NCBI RefSeq assembly: GCF_001180185.1
Contig: NZ_CVSS01000051.1
Coordinates: 62,001-126,000 of the forward strand
Direction: 5' to 3'
Length of the DNA: 64,000 bases
From: Candidatus Pelagibacter communis
GTDB lineage: Bacteria > Pseudomonadota > Alphaproteobacteria > Pelagibacterales > Pelagibacteraceae
Numbering within the stretch: the stretch's first letter is position 1; every line of letters starts with the position of its first letter. Positions 54,236 to 62,829 of this stretch are shown in pieces. The notes below the pieces were generated by a model that saw nothing but the letters and a program-made list of their open reading frames with translations, was not told the DNA's origin and searched no databases. A program made the position numbers and the translations under genes.

Positions 54236-55159
54236 TTATCTATAACCTTGAGCTGCCCACTTTATAACTTTAGACGCATTGTCAGGAGTTACAAATCCAG
54301 GTCCAGTCATTACTATACCAGCTGGCATTGTTCCCCATCTCATGTATTGTCCAAAGATAGCAATAGGTAGGTAACCTTGTAGGTATTGTTGTTGGTCAAT
54401 TAAAAACTCTACTTTTCCTGCAGCAGCAGCCTTTAACATATTTGGAGACATATCAAATGTTCCAAGTCTTACTTTACCAACTTTTCCAGAAGCTTCTAAA
54501 GCTTTTAGAGCTGCTTCACCAGATAAACCAGCACCTAAAGTTAGGATAGTGTCATATCCACCACCTAATTTAGCAGCAACGGCTTTTTGAATTTCTGTTG
54601 GGTCATTTGATGTACCTAAAATATCTACTGATCCACCAAATCCTTTTTTGAAACCTGCACATCTTCTATCTAGTGCAACGTTACCAACTTCATGGTTAAC
54701 ACATAATGCTTTTTTTCCACCGGCAGCTTTCATTTTTTGTCCACCACCTACACCAGCTTCAAACTCAGTTTGACCAACATGTGCACTTATTCCTAAAGAT
54801 GCATAGTCATCAGAACCAGAGTTCATTGAAATAACTGGGATACCAGCAGCAATTGCAGCTTTAACAGATTTTCCTAAAGCAGCAGCATCTGGTAATGTAA
54901 TCACGATACCTTTCGGTTTTTGCGATACAGCATTGTCAATTAGTTTTGCCATTTCCACCATGTCAAAAGTAGCAGGTGCAGTATATTTACAAGATACTCC
55001 CATATCTTTACATCCAGCATCTACTCCGTTTTTAGCAACAGACCAAAAAGGGTCATTAGCTTGACCGTGAGAAACTACAATTATATCTACAGCTAAAGCA
55101 GACACAGACATCATAGCCCATGCAACTAAAGCTAAAATAAAGTTTTTAATTGTTTTCAT
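54236..55159 (-). CDS. CUT2-type sugar ABC transporter, substrate-binding protein
   Basis: A 307-residue periplasmic binding protein with a signal peptide (LVAWAMMSVSALA, cleaved before VDIIVV). The fold is class I (LacI/RbsB-like), with IIVVSHGQANDPFWS, KGIVITLPDAAALG and GIPVISMNSGSDD. The very strong ribosome site (AGGGGAAC), alanine/glycine-rich sequence and terminator suggest high expression. Position in the inositol-type locus favours a cyclitol or sugar substrate. Confidence 0.93.
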   Translation of the reverse strand: MKTIKNFILALVAWAMMSVSALAVDIIVVSHGQANDPFWSVAKNGVDAGCKDMGVSCKYTAPATFDMVEMAKLIDNAVSQKPKGIVITLPDAAALGKSVKAAIAAGIPVISMNSGSDDYASLGISAHVGQTEFEAGVGGGQKMKAAGGKKALCVNHEVGNVALDRRCAGFKKGFGGSVDILGTSNDPTEIQKAVAAKLGGGYDTILTLGAGLSGEAALKALEASGKVGKVRLGTFDMSPNMLKAAAAGKVEFLIDQQQYLQGYLPIAIFGQYMRWGTMPAGIVMTGPGFVTPDNASKVIKWAAQGYR

Positions 55160-55260
55160 TGTTCCCCTTTAATTAAAGTTAAGTTTTAAAAACAAAATCT
55201 AATCAAAATATTATTTGGTTGTAAAGATGATAGGTTGTGTTCTAGTGTTAGTTGATTCAA

Positions 55261-56262
55261 TTAGAAAGTAAGTTTTTCAAACTTTTTAGAACCGAGAGAT
55301 TTTTTCGCAGCATTTGCCATTATTAAAGCACGTCTACCCTCCTCAAATTCTGCAAGTGGGCGAATATTTTTATTAATAAATTTTGAAAAATCATTCAATT
55401 GTTTTTTATATGCATCTTTATATCTCTCAATAAAAAAATTTAGCAAAGGAGATTTGTTTGAAGTTGAATTTGATGAATAAAATGATGTTTCGTTCTCTCT
55501 TATGTTTTCGGATATAATCATTCCTTTAGATCCAAATATTTCAACACGCTGATCATATCCGAAACTACAATGCCTTGAGTTTGTAATTATGCACTGAACA
55601 CCATTTTTAGATTGAATCATACACGATGCCAACTCAAAGTCTCTGATTTTATCAAATCTTTTATCTGAGATGTTGCTACCTGATGCAATTAATTTTAAGG
55701 GTTCATCTTTTCCAAGATAGAAACGTACTAAATCAAAATCATGTATCATCATATCTCTAAATATTCCACCTGACTCTTTTAAATATCTAATTGAAGGTGG
55801 TGCAGGATCTCTACTTGTAATAATAATTTTTTCTAATTTTCCGATCTTACCATTCAATAATTGTTTTTTAAGGTTGTTATGACCTGGATCATATCTTCTG
55901 TTGAAACCAAGCTGAATCTTTGGATTTAAGTTTTTAATTTTTTTTTTACATTCATTTATTTTTTCTATACTTAAATCTAATGGTTTTTCACAAAAGATTA
56001 TTTTTTTATTTTTAACTCCCTCTAAAATAAATTTAATATGAGTATTTGTTGTTGATGCTATAAAGACAGCCCTAATTTTTTTATCTTTAAATATTATATT
56101 TGGATTATCAACACTCTCTGCTTTGAGTATTTTTGAATACTTGTTTGTTAAATTTTTATCGATATCATAAACATATTTTAGATTAAAATCTTTATTACGC
56201 ATCAAATTCTTGCCATGCATAATACCAATTCTTCCAAGACCAAATAAAGCTATATCAATCAT
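55261..56262 (-). CDS. Gfo/Idh/MocA-family dehydrogenase (inositol 2-dehydrogenase-like)
   Basis: A 333-residue NAD(P)-dependent oxidoreductase. The dinucleotide fold is GLGRIGIMHGKNL, and the conserved EKP is in IFCEKPLDLS. Catalytic GGIFRDMMIHDFDLVRFYLG has the Asp-x-x-x-His pair seen in inositol dehydrogenase IolG. In context it likely oxidises myo-inositol or another cyclitol to a ketone. It is divergent from iolE (43-base gap) and runs with the transporter genes. Confidence 0.86.
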   Translation of the reverse strand: MIDIALFGLGRIGIMHGKNLMRNKDFNLKYVYDIDKNLTNKYSKILKAESVDNPNIIFKDKKIRAVFIASTTNTHIKFILEGVKNKKIIFCEKPLDLSIEKINECKKKIKNLNPKIQLGFNRRYDPGHNNLKKQLLNGKIGKLEKIIITSRDPAPPSIRYLKESGGIFRDMMIHDFDLVRFYLGKDEPLKLIASGSNISDKRFDKIRDFELASCMIQSKNGVQCIITNSRHCSFGYDQRVEIFGSKGMIISENIRENETSFYSSNSTSNKSPLLNFFIERYKDAYKKQLNDFSKFINKNIRPLAEFEEGRRALIMANAAKKSLGSKKFEKLTF

Positions 56263-56305
56263 TTAAAATTTGTATTAAAAGATATTTTAACTAAAAACAA
56301 TTATT

Positions 56306-57208
56306 ATGTCAGTAAAATTAGGAGTAGCACCAATTGCATGGAGTAACGATGACATGCCAGAACTAGGTGGCGACACATCATTAGAACAATGTTTAGATGA
56401 AGCAAGTCAAGCAGGATACATTGGAATTGAGTCTGGTGGAAAATTTCCGAAAAAATCATCAGAATTACTTCCAAAATTAAGTCAATTTAATCTTCAACTT
56501 TGCTCAGGTTGGTATGGAGCAAATTTAAGAAAAAATACAGTAGAGGAAGAAAAAAAACTAATCCAAGAACAATTAAAATTATTTAAAGAGTGTAATTCAC
56601 CCTGCATAGTATTTGCAGAAGTATCTGGATCAATTCAAGGAGATCCTAATCGAAAATTATCAACAAGACCTCAAATGGAAAAAGATGAATGGGACGGATT
56701 TTGCAATAAAATTTCAGAAATGGGAAAATATCTTGAAGATCAAGGAATGCCATTAGCATATCATCATCACATGGGCACCATTATTGAGACACAAAGAGAT
56801 ACAGAAAGACTTTTAGATAATACACATGATAGCGTTAAATTAACTCTGGATACAGGTCATATGCTCTTTGCAAAAGGGGACTCTAAATCGATATTAGAGA
56901 ATTATAATGAGAGACTTTTTCATGTTCATTGTAAAGATATAAGAAAAGATGTTCTTGAAAAATCTTTAAAAGAAAATTTGAGTTTTAGAGCAGCTTTTCT
57001 TGAAGGTGCATTTACTGTTCCAGGTGATGGTTGTATCGATTACGAACCATTATTTGAAGTTTTAAAAAAGAATAATTATTCAGGTTGGTTGGTAGTAGAA
57101 GCTGAACAAGATCCAGCAAAAGCTAATCCATTTGAGTATGCAAAGATAGGTTATAAATATTTAACTGAGACTTTGAGTAAATCTAAAATTGAAGTTTTCA
57201 AAAATTAA
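56306..57208 (+). CDS. iolE: Inosose dehydratase IolE-like
   Basis: A 300-residue TIM barrel. It begins KLGVAPIAWSNDDMPELGGD, the IolE signature, and has YHHHMGTIIETQRD, TLDTGHMLFAKGD and HVHCKDIRKDV for the metal site. It dehydrates scyllo-inosose to the diketone. The sequence is full length for the family. It ends stop-to-stop with the pseudopilin-like gene (TAATTA). Confidence 0.95.
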   Translation: MSVKLGVAPIAWSNDDMPELGGDTSLEQCLDEASQAGYIGIESGGKFPKKSSELLPKLSQFNLQLCSGWYGANLRKNTVEEEKKLIQEQLKLFKECNSPCIVFAEVSGSIQGDPNRKLSTRPQMEKDEWDGFCNKISEMGKYLEDQGMPLAYHHHMGTIIETQRDTERLLDNTHDSVKLTLDTGHMLFAKGDSKSILENYNERLFHVHCKDIRKDVLEKSLKENLSFRAAFLEGAFTVPGDGCIDYEPLFEVLKKNNYSGWLVVEAEQDPAKANPFEYAKIGYKYLTETLSKSKIEVFKN

Positions 57209-57709
57209 TTATCTATAAAGCGAAGTTAATTCGTTGTTACCTGCTGCAACACATGGGGATTTAAAACATGTTCCCACAACCCATTCAGAACCAGGTTCAG
57301 ATAAAAAATTTGATGACATAACAAAAATTACTCCCATCTCTACTGATTGTCCTGCTTTTCCTTCGGCTTTAATTCTTGGATCTGGATCAGTTTTTACTTT
57401 TGAGTCTGTTGAAAAAGGATTTTCAATATTTAAATTATTATTTATATAGTTTACTATTTTTGATGAAATCCATTCTTCATTGCAGGCATCACCCCAAATA
57501 GTTTTCTTATCCTCATCATTATTTCCACAATTATTTATTTCGCCATTTATAAAATCTACTACTTTTTGATGATTTTCTTTTACCAGATTTGCTTTTGCCT
57601 CAACCGCAGGTCTGGTACTTGCTGTCCATATAAGCATTCCAACAACATAGATGACTGACATAGTTACTAAAGCTTCCAAAAGACCAAAATTTTTAAAATT
57701 TATTCGCAT
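57209..57709 (-). CDS. Pseudopilin-like exported protein of unknown function
   Basis: A 166-residue protein. The N-terminus has a short basic head, then NFGLLEALVTMSVIYVVGMLIW, resembling a type IV prepilin helix with Glu at +5 from Phe, but with Asn rather than Gly/Ala at -1. The rest is soluble and carries four cysteines: two in the middle (NNCGNN, DACNEE) and two near the end (GTCFKSPC). I recognise no family, and no other pilus gene is nearby. It lies between convergent and codirectional catabolic genes. Confidence 0.65.
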   Translation of the reverse strand: MRINFKNFGLLEALVTMSVIYVVGMLIWTASTRPAVEAKANLVKENHQKVVDFINGEINNCGNNDEDKKTIWGDACNEEWISSKIVNYINNNLNIENPFSTDSKVKTDPDPRIKAEGKAGQSVEMGVIFVMSSNFLSEPGSEWVVGTCFKSPCVAAGNNELTSLYR

Positions 57710-57711
57710 AA

Positions 57712-58674
57712 TTAAAGTTTAATTATTTTAGATTTGTCTAATTTTTTTTCAAAAAAATCAATAATATTTTGTATTGTTTCTTTTCCCATTCTTATCATGC
57801 ATTCTTCAGTGAATGCTGCAGTGTGAGGACTTAAAAAAACTTTATCATTTTTAAGTAATGGGTTATCAGACTTAGGTGGTTCTGTCTCAAATACATCTAA
57901 ACCTGCACCGAAGATTAGATTTTCTCTTAATGCTTTATCTAAATCAACTTCATTAATAATTCCACCTCTAGCTGCATTAACAACAATACAATTTGTTTTC
58001 ATAGATCTTAAAAGATCATAGTTTACAATATTTTTTGTCTCATCGTTAAGAGGCATATGTAAAGAGATAGCATCCATCTCTTTAACTGCTTCTTTTAAAT
58101 CATTTACTTTTTTTCCACCCAAAGATTTTATTTTTTCATCATTTATATAAGGGTCATAAACAAAAACATTCATTTCAAAACCCAAACATCTTTTTATCAA
58201 TGCTTGTCCAATTCTACCAAAACCAGCAATTAAAATATTTTTTCCCCAGAGTTCAATTGTTTTTGGTAATTTATTTCTGTCATTAAATTTTCCTAATTTT
58301 ACTGATTGATCGTACATATCTTTTCTTTTTGAAATATTTAAAAGCATAAACATCACATGCTCTGCTACCGCAACAGCATTAGCAGTTGCTGTTATAGTTA
58401 AGGTTGCTCCAATTTCCTTTGTGCTTTTAAGATCAATATTATCGTAACCAACGCCGTGTCTTGAAATAACCTGAAGTTTTTTAGCAGAGCTAATTATTTC
58501 ATTGGGTAATTTTGCTGTTCTTATTGAGATTGCATCGCAATCAACTATTTTTTGTTTCAAGTCCTCATTAATTTCATCAAAGATCTCAAATTCATAACTG
58601 GAATTACCTTTGAGCAAATTTATACCTTCTTGATGAATGTTTTGAATTACAAGAATTTTCTTTTTTTCTGGCAC
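57712..58674 (-). CDS. D-isomer-specific 2-hydroxyacid dehydrogenase
   Basis: A 320-residue NAD-dependent dehydrogenase of the SerA/glyoxylate reductase type. The dinucleotide fold is GFGRIGQALIKRC, with the catalytic Arg in VNAARGGIINE, the Glu in VFETEPPKSDN and the His in LSPHTAAFTEEC. It reduces a 2-keto acid or oxidises a 2-hydroxyacid; 3-phosphoglycerate dehydrogenase activity is possible but not required. The start is GTG at 58674; no ATG lies near. It follows the aldolase gene by 3 bases. Confidence 0.9.
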   Translation of the reverse strand: MPEKKKILVIQNIHQEGINLLKGNSSYEFEIFDEINEDLKQKIVDCDAISIRTAKLPNEIISSAKKLQVISRHGVGYDNIDLKSTKEIGATLTITATANAVAVAEHVMFMLLNISKRKDMYDQSVKLGKFNDRNKLPKTIELWGKNILIAGFGRIGQALIKRCLGFEMNVFVYDPYINDEKIKSLGGKKVNDLKEAVKEMDAISLHMPLNDETKNIVNYDLLRSMKTNCIVVNAARGGIINEVDLDKALRENLIFGAGLDVFETEPPKSDNPLLKNDKVFLSPHTAAFTEECMIRMGKETIQNIIDFFEKKLDKSKIIKL

Positions 58675-58677
58675 TTT

Positions 58678-59472
58678 TTAATATGCTTTTGACTCTTCTT
58701 TTTTATTTGATGAGCCTTTCATTTTATCAACTATTGCTTTAGCACCAGTACTCATAGCTCTTTGATCTGCTCCAATAGTTACAAAATTAAATCCTTTATC
58801 AATCATTTTTAAAGCATATTCAGGTGTACCATTATGAATACCCGCAAAAATTTTATTTTTTTTAGCATGCTCTAAAATTTTTAGAATTTGAGAATATGCT
58901 TTTGAATTTTCCGGTTTATCAAATCCTGGTTCTTCACCAATAGCTAAACTTAGGTCCGCTGGCCCAATATAAATACCGTCTAAACCTTTTACAGACATTA
59001 TTTCATCAAGCTTGTCTAAAGATTCTTTAGTTTCTATCATTGCAAACTTAAGCATTTCTTGATCTGCATGTTTAGCATAATCAGATCCCCCGTAAATAAG
59101 CCCTCTTACTGGTCCAAAACTTCTATATCCATTAGGTGGATACATACAAGCTTGTACAAATTTTTCAGCCTCTTCTTTGTTACTGACCATTGGACAAATA
59201 ATTCCATAACAACCTGCATCTAATATTTTCATTATTTGACCTGGTTCATTCCAATTAACTCTTGCTAATGGAGTTACATTTGTAGATGAAATAGTTTGCA
59301 ACATTGGAAGAGCATTTGAATAATCAACTAAACCATGTTGCATATCTATAGTTAAAGAGTCCCAACCCTGATGAGCCATTGCCTCTGCAGACACGGTGCT
59401 TGGTATTTGAAGCCAACCATTGATGACTGGTTTACCCTCATTCATCATCTTTTTTATTTTATTTTCTCTCAT
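58678..59472 (-). CDS. HpcH/HpaI-family class II aldolase
   Basis: A 264-residue metal-dependent aldolase. INGWLQIPSTVSAEAMAHQGWD, TIDMQHGLVDYSN, ARVNWNEPGQIMKILDAG and IGPADLSLAIGE are family signatures. The enzyme cleaves 2-keto-3-deoxy (or 4-hydroxy-2-keto) acids to pyruvate plus an aldehyde. The adjacent aldehyde dehydrogenase (ending flush against it) and hydroxyacid dehydrogenase would handle the products. The precise substrate is unknown. Confidence 0.92.
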   Translation of the reverse strand: MRENKIKKMMNEGKPVINGWLQIPSTVSAEAMAHQGWDSLTIDMQHGLVDYSNALPMLQTISSTNVTPLARVNWNEPGQIMKILDAGCYGIICPMVSNKEEAEKFVQACMYPPNGYRSFGPVRGLIYGGSDYAKHADQEMLKFAMIETKESLDKLDEIMSVKGLDGIYIGPADLSLAIGEEPGFDKPENSKAYSQILKILEHAKKNKIFAGIHNGTPEYALKMIDKGFNFVTIGADQRAMSTGAKAIVDKMKGSSNKKEESKAY

Positions 59473-60915
59473 TTAATTTTTAAGACCGAGATGAGTATAT
59501 TTAATATTTAAATAATCTTTAATTGCCATTGATCCACCTTCACGACCATAACCAGTCTGTTTAATTCCTCCAAAAGGTGCTTCAGCAACTGCTACAGCGG
59601 CTGTATTAACTGCAACACATCCAGTTTCCATTAACTCAGAAGCCTTGTGAGCTTGCTCCATTGAGTTTGTATAAACATAACTACATAAACCTAAATCATT
59701 ATCATTAGCTCTCTCAATTACCTCATCGAAAGTTTTGAATGACAGCATAGGAACTAGTGGTCCAAAAGGCTCTTGTTTCATGATTGTAAAATCATCTTTT
59801 ACATTATCAAACACAGTAGGCTCATAAAAATAACCTTTATTAAAACCAGATGGTCTTTTTCCACCTAGTAAAACTTTAGCACCTTCTTTTTTTGTTTTTT
59901 CAACAAGCTCCTCAATTTCACTAAGTCTTTTTGCTGTTGTCATTGGTCCAAGCTGAACACCTTCATCTAAACCATTTCCTATTTTAAGCTTTTTAGTTTT
60001 TTCTATAAATTTATTTATAAACTCATCTTTTTTACTCTCTTGAATATAAAATCGATTAGGAGATATACAAACTTGACCATTATTTCTAAATTTTGCTGTA
60101 ATCGCCATGTCAGCTACAGTATCTATATTTGAGTCCTCAAAAACAATAAAAGGCGAATGACCACTTAATTCCATGGTAACTCTTTGAACTTTATCTGCAG
60201 CTTTTTTCAAAATTAGTTTTCCAACTCTAGTAGAACCAGTAATAGAAACTTTTTTAACAATATCCGAATCTATAAGTTGTTCCGAAACAGATGCTGGATC
60301 ACCAGAAAGCAAGTTTACGACCCCTTCAGGTACTCCACTTTCCTTACAAATATCAACCAATTCCATTACGGTTCCAGGTGTAATTACATCTGGTTTACAA
60401 ATCACTGAACAACCTGCAGCAAGAGCAGTTGATATTTTTCTTGATGCTAATATTAATGGAAAATTCCATGGTACTAATGCAGCAACTACACCAACTGGTT
60501 GATAATAAACATGGACTCTAGTATTTGGAAATCGACTTTCTACAGTTTGGCCATATATTCTTTTTGTTTCTTCAGCATTCCATTCAAATATATCAGCAGC
60601 TCCTCCAGCTTCACCTACACCCTCTGCTAAAGGCTTTCCAACTTCTAAAGTTAACCATTTTGCGAGAACGTTTTGCTTTTCCCTTATCTTGTCTGCTATT
60701 TTTCTTATTATATAAGATCTTTGCCATGGGGCTGTGTTTCTCCAAACTTTTAATCCTTTTTCTGCAGATTTAAGAGCCTTTTCAACATCAGATCTTCCAG
60801 CTTTAGACGCTTTACCAATTATTTCCTCAGTTGCAGGGTTGATTACTTCGTAACTTTCATTTTTCTCAGATTTTTGCCACTTCCCATCAATGAATTGCCC
60901 AAATTTTTCGTACAT
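59473..60915 (-). CDS. NAD-dependent aldehyde dehydrogenase (GabD-like)
   Basis: A 480-residue aldehyde dehydrogenase. VAALVPWNFPLILASRKIS, the catalytic Cys in NNGQVCISPNR, the Glu in TMELSGHSPFIVFED, and FGGIKQTGYGREGG are present. Sequence style is that of succinate-semialdehyde or glycolaldehyde dehydrogenases. It heads the minus-strand unit ALDH-aldolase-hydroxyacid dehydrogenase, and is divergent from iolD across 60 bases. Confidence 0.9.
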   Translation of the reverse strand: MYEKFGQFIDGKWQKSEKNESYEVINPATEEIIGKASKAGRSDVEKALKSAEKGLKVWRNTAPWQRSYIIRKIADKIREKQNVLAKWLTLEVGKPLAEGVGEAGGAADIFEWNAEETKRIYGQTVESRFPNTRVHVYYQPVGVVAALVPWNFPLILASRKISTALAAGCSVICKPDVITPGTVMELVDICKESGVPEGVVNLLSGDPASVSEQLIDSDIVKKVSITGSTRVGKLILKKAADKVQRVTMELSGHSPFIVFEDSNIDTVADMAITAKFRNNGQVCISPNRFYIQESKKDEFINKFIEKTKKLKIGNGLDEGVQLGPMTTAKRLSEIEELVEKTKKEGAKVLLGGKRPSGFNKGYFYEPTVFDNVKDDFTIMKQEPFGPLVPMLSFKTFDEVIERANDNDLGLCSYVYTNSMEQAHKASELMETGCVAVNTAAVAVAEAPFGGIKQTGYGREGGSMAIKDYLNIKYTHLGLKN

Positions 60916-60975
60916 AAAAATATTTCTAAGTTTTTTAGTGAAATTAATTTATAATTTTGTTTTATATACTCAATT

Positions 60976-62820
60976 ATGAGAAAATTAAAGCTTACATGTG
61001 CTCATGCAATAGTTAAGCACTTGATTGCTCAAAAAATATTAATTGATGGTAAAAAACAACCACTTTTTCCTGGAGTGTTTGGTATCTTTGGTCATGGAAA
61101 TGTTGCTTGTCTAGGTCAAGCTTTAGAGGAAAATAAAGATAAACTTCCGACTTATAGAGGCCATCACGAGCAGAATATGGCTTTGACTGGAGTAGCATAC
61201 TCAAGAGCCAAAAGAAGAAAACAAATTTTTATCGCTACAAGTTCAGTTGGACCGGGATCTACAAATTTGCTTACAGCAGCAGCCGTTGCTATGAGTAATA
61301 GAATACCAATATTATTTTTACCTGGTGATACATATGCAAATAGAATGCCGGATCCTGTTCTTCAACAAGTTGAACATTTTAATAATCCAGGAATAACTGC
61401 AAATGATGCTTTTAAATCAGTTACGAGATATTTTGATAGAATTACAAGACCAGAACAAATTTTGCAATCTTTACCACAAGCTATTCAATTAATGATAGAT
61501 CCTGCTGATGCTGGTCCAGCTTGTTTATCTTTATGTCAAGATACTCAAGGTGAAACGTTTGATTATCCAGAAGAGTTTTTTAAAGAGAGAGTTCACAACA
61601 TTAGAAGACCAAAACCAGATGATTTTGAAATTAAGAAAGCAGCAGAGAAAATTAAAAGTTGCAAAAATCCAATAATAATTTCTGGTGGGGGCGTTTTTTA
61701 TTCAGATGCTATGGAAGAATTAGGAAACTTTGCAATTAAACATAATATACCTGTTACTCAAACAGTGATGGGGTATTCTACTATGAAAAGAGATCATTCA
61801 CATTTTCTTGGACCTATTGGAGGTTTAGGCGGTAAAGCGGCAAATAATTTTGCAAAAAAAACTGATCTTGCAATAGCCGTTGGAACTAAATTAGCTGATT
61901 TTACAACAGGCTCGTGGGCAAATTTTGAAAATCCGGATTTTGGATTAGTTTCATTAAATATAACAAGACATGATGCAAATAAACATTTAGCTCAAGCCGT
62001 GGTTGGAGATGCAAAAGTTTCATTAATCGAACTTTCAAATGCTTTAGGAAGTTGGAAAGCAAATGATGATTGGTATAAAAAGTCTAGAGATGAATTAAAA
62101 TCCTGGAATGAATACGTTGATAAAGAAAGTGGTCCAACAAATCAAAAATTACCAAGCTATGCCCATGCAGTTGGTGCAATTTATAGAAATTCAGATCCCT
62201 CGGATATTGCTGTGACAGCAGCAGGTGGTTTGGTTGGAGAAGTGGTTCAAGTTTGGAGACCAAGAGAATTAAATACTCATGAAACCGAGTGGGGATTTAG
62301 TTGTATGAGTTATGAAATTTCTGGAGCTCTCGGGATTAAAATGGCCAATCCAAATAAAGATGTAATTGCATTCGTTGGAGACGGTTCATACTTATTATAT
62401 AATTCTGATATTTATTCATCGGTTATAACAAATAATAAATTAATCATCATCGTCTGTGACAATGGTGGTCACGCTGTAATTAATAGACTTCAACTCTTTA
62501 AAGGTGGAAAAGAATATAATTGTTTACTAGAAAGTTCTAATACACCAAATCTAGTTGGTGTTGATTTTGCTAAACATGCAGAAAGCATGGGAGCTAAATC
62601 TGAGCAAGTAAACTCTATTTCTGAATTAGAAGAAGCATTTAAAAGAGCAAAAAAATCTGATGTGACCTATGTTATTTCAATTAAAACTCATTCATATCAA
62701 TGGCTAGAGGGATCAGCTTACTGGGAAAGTCCAACATTAGAAATTCCAAACACCAAAGAAAATGAAGAGGCTTTAAAATTACATAAAGAGGGAAAAGCTA
62801 AACAAAGACAAGGTGTATAA
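60976..62820 (+). CDS. iolD: 3D-(3,5/4)-trihydroxycyclohexane-1,2-dione hydrolase IolD
   Basis: A 614-residue thiamine diphosphate enzyme that hydrolyses the cyclic diketone made by IolE, opening the ring. FGHGNVACLGQAL and RGHHEQNMALTGVAYS near the N-terminus, SSVGPGSTNLLTAAAVA, and the TPP motif GDGSYLLYNSDIYSS followed by DNGG identify it. Length and order match IolD. It starts a plus-strand unit with the second Gfo/Idh/MocA gene. Confidence 0.95.
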   Translation: MRKLKLTCAHAIVKHLIAQKILIDGKKQPLFPGVFGIFGHGNVACLGQALEENKDKLPTYRGHHEQNMALTGVAYSRAKRRKQIFIATSSVGPGSTNLLTAAAVAMSNRIPILFLPGDTYANRMPDPVLQQVEHFNNPGITANDAFKSVTRYFDRITRPEQILQSLPQAIQLMIDPADAGPACLSLCQDTQGETFDYPEEFFKERVHNIRRPKPDDFEIKKAAEKIKSCKNPIIISGGGVFYSDAMEELGNFAIKHNIPVTQTVMGYSTMKRDHSHFLGPIGGLGGKAANNFAKKTDLAIAVGTKLADFTTGSWANFENPDFGLVSLNITRHDANKHLAQAVVGDAKVSLIELSNALGSWKANDDWYKKSRDELKSWNEYVDKESGPTNQKLPSYAHAVGAIYRNSDPSDIAVTAAGGLVGEVVQVWRPRELNTHETEWGFSCMSYEISGALGIKMANPNKDVIAFVGDGSYLLYNSDIYSSVITNNKLIIIVCDNGGHAVINRLQLFKGGKEYNCLLESSNTPNLVGVDFAKHAESMGAKSEQVNSISELEEAFKRAKKSDVTYVISIKTHSYQWLEGSAYWESPTLEIPNTKENEEALKLHKEGKAKQRQGV

Positions 62821-62829
62821 ATCAACTAA

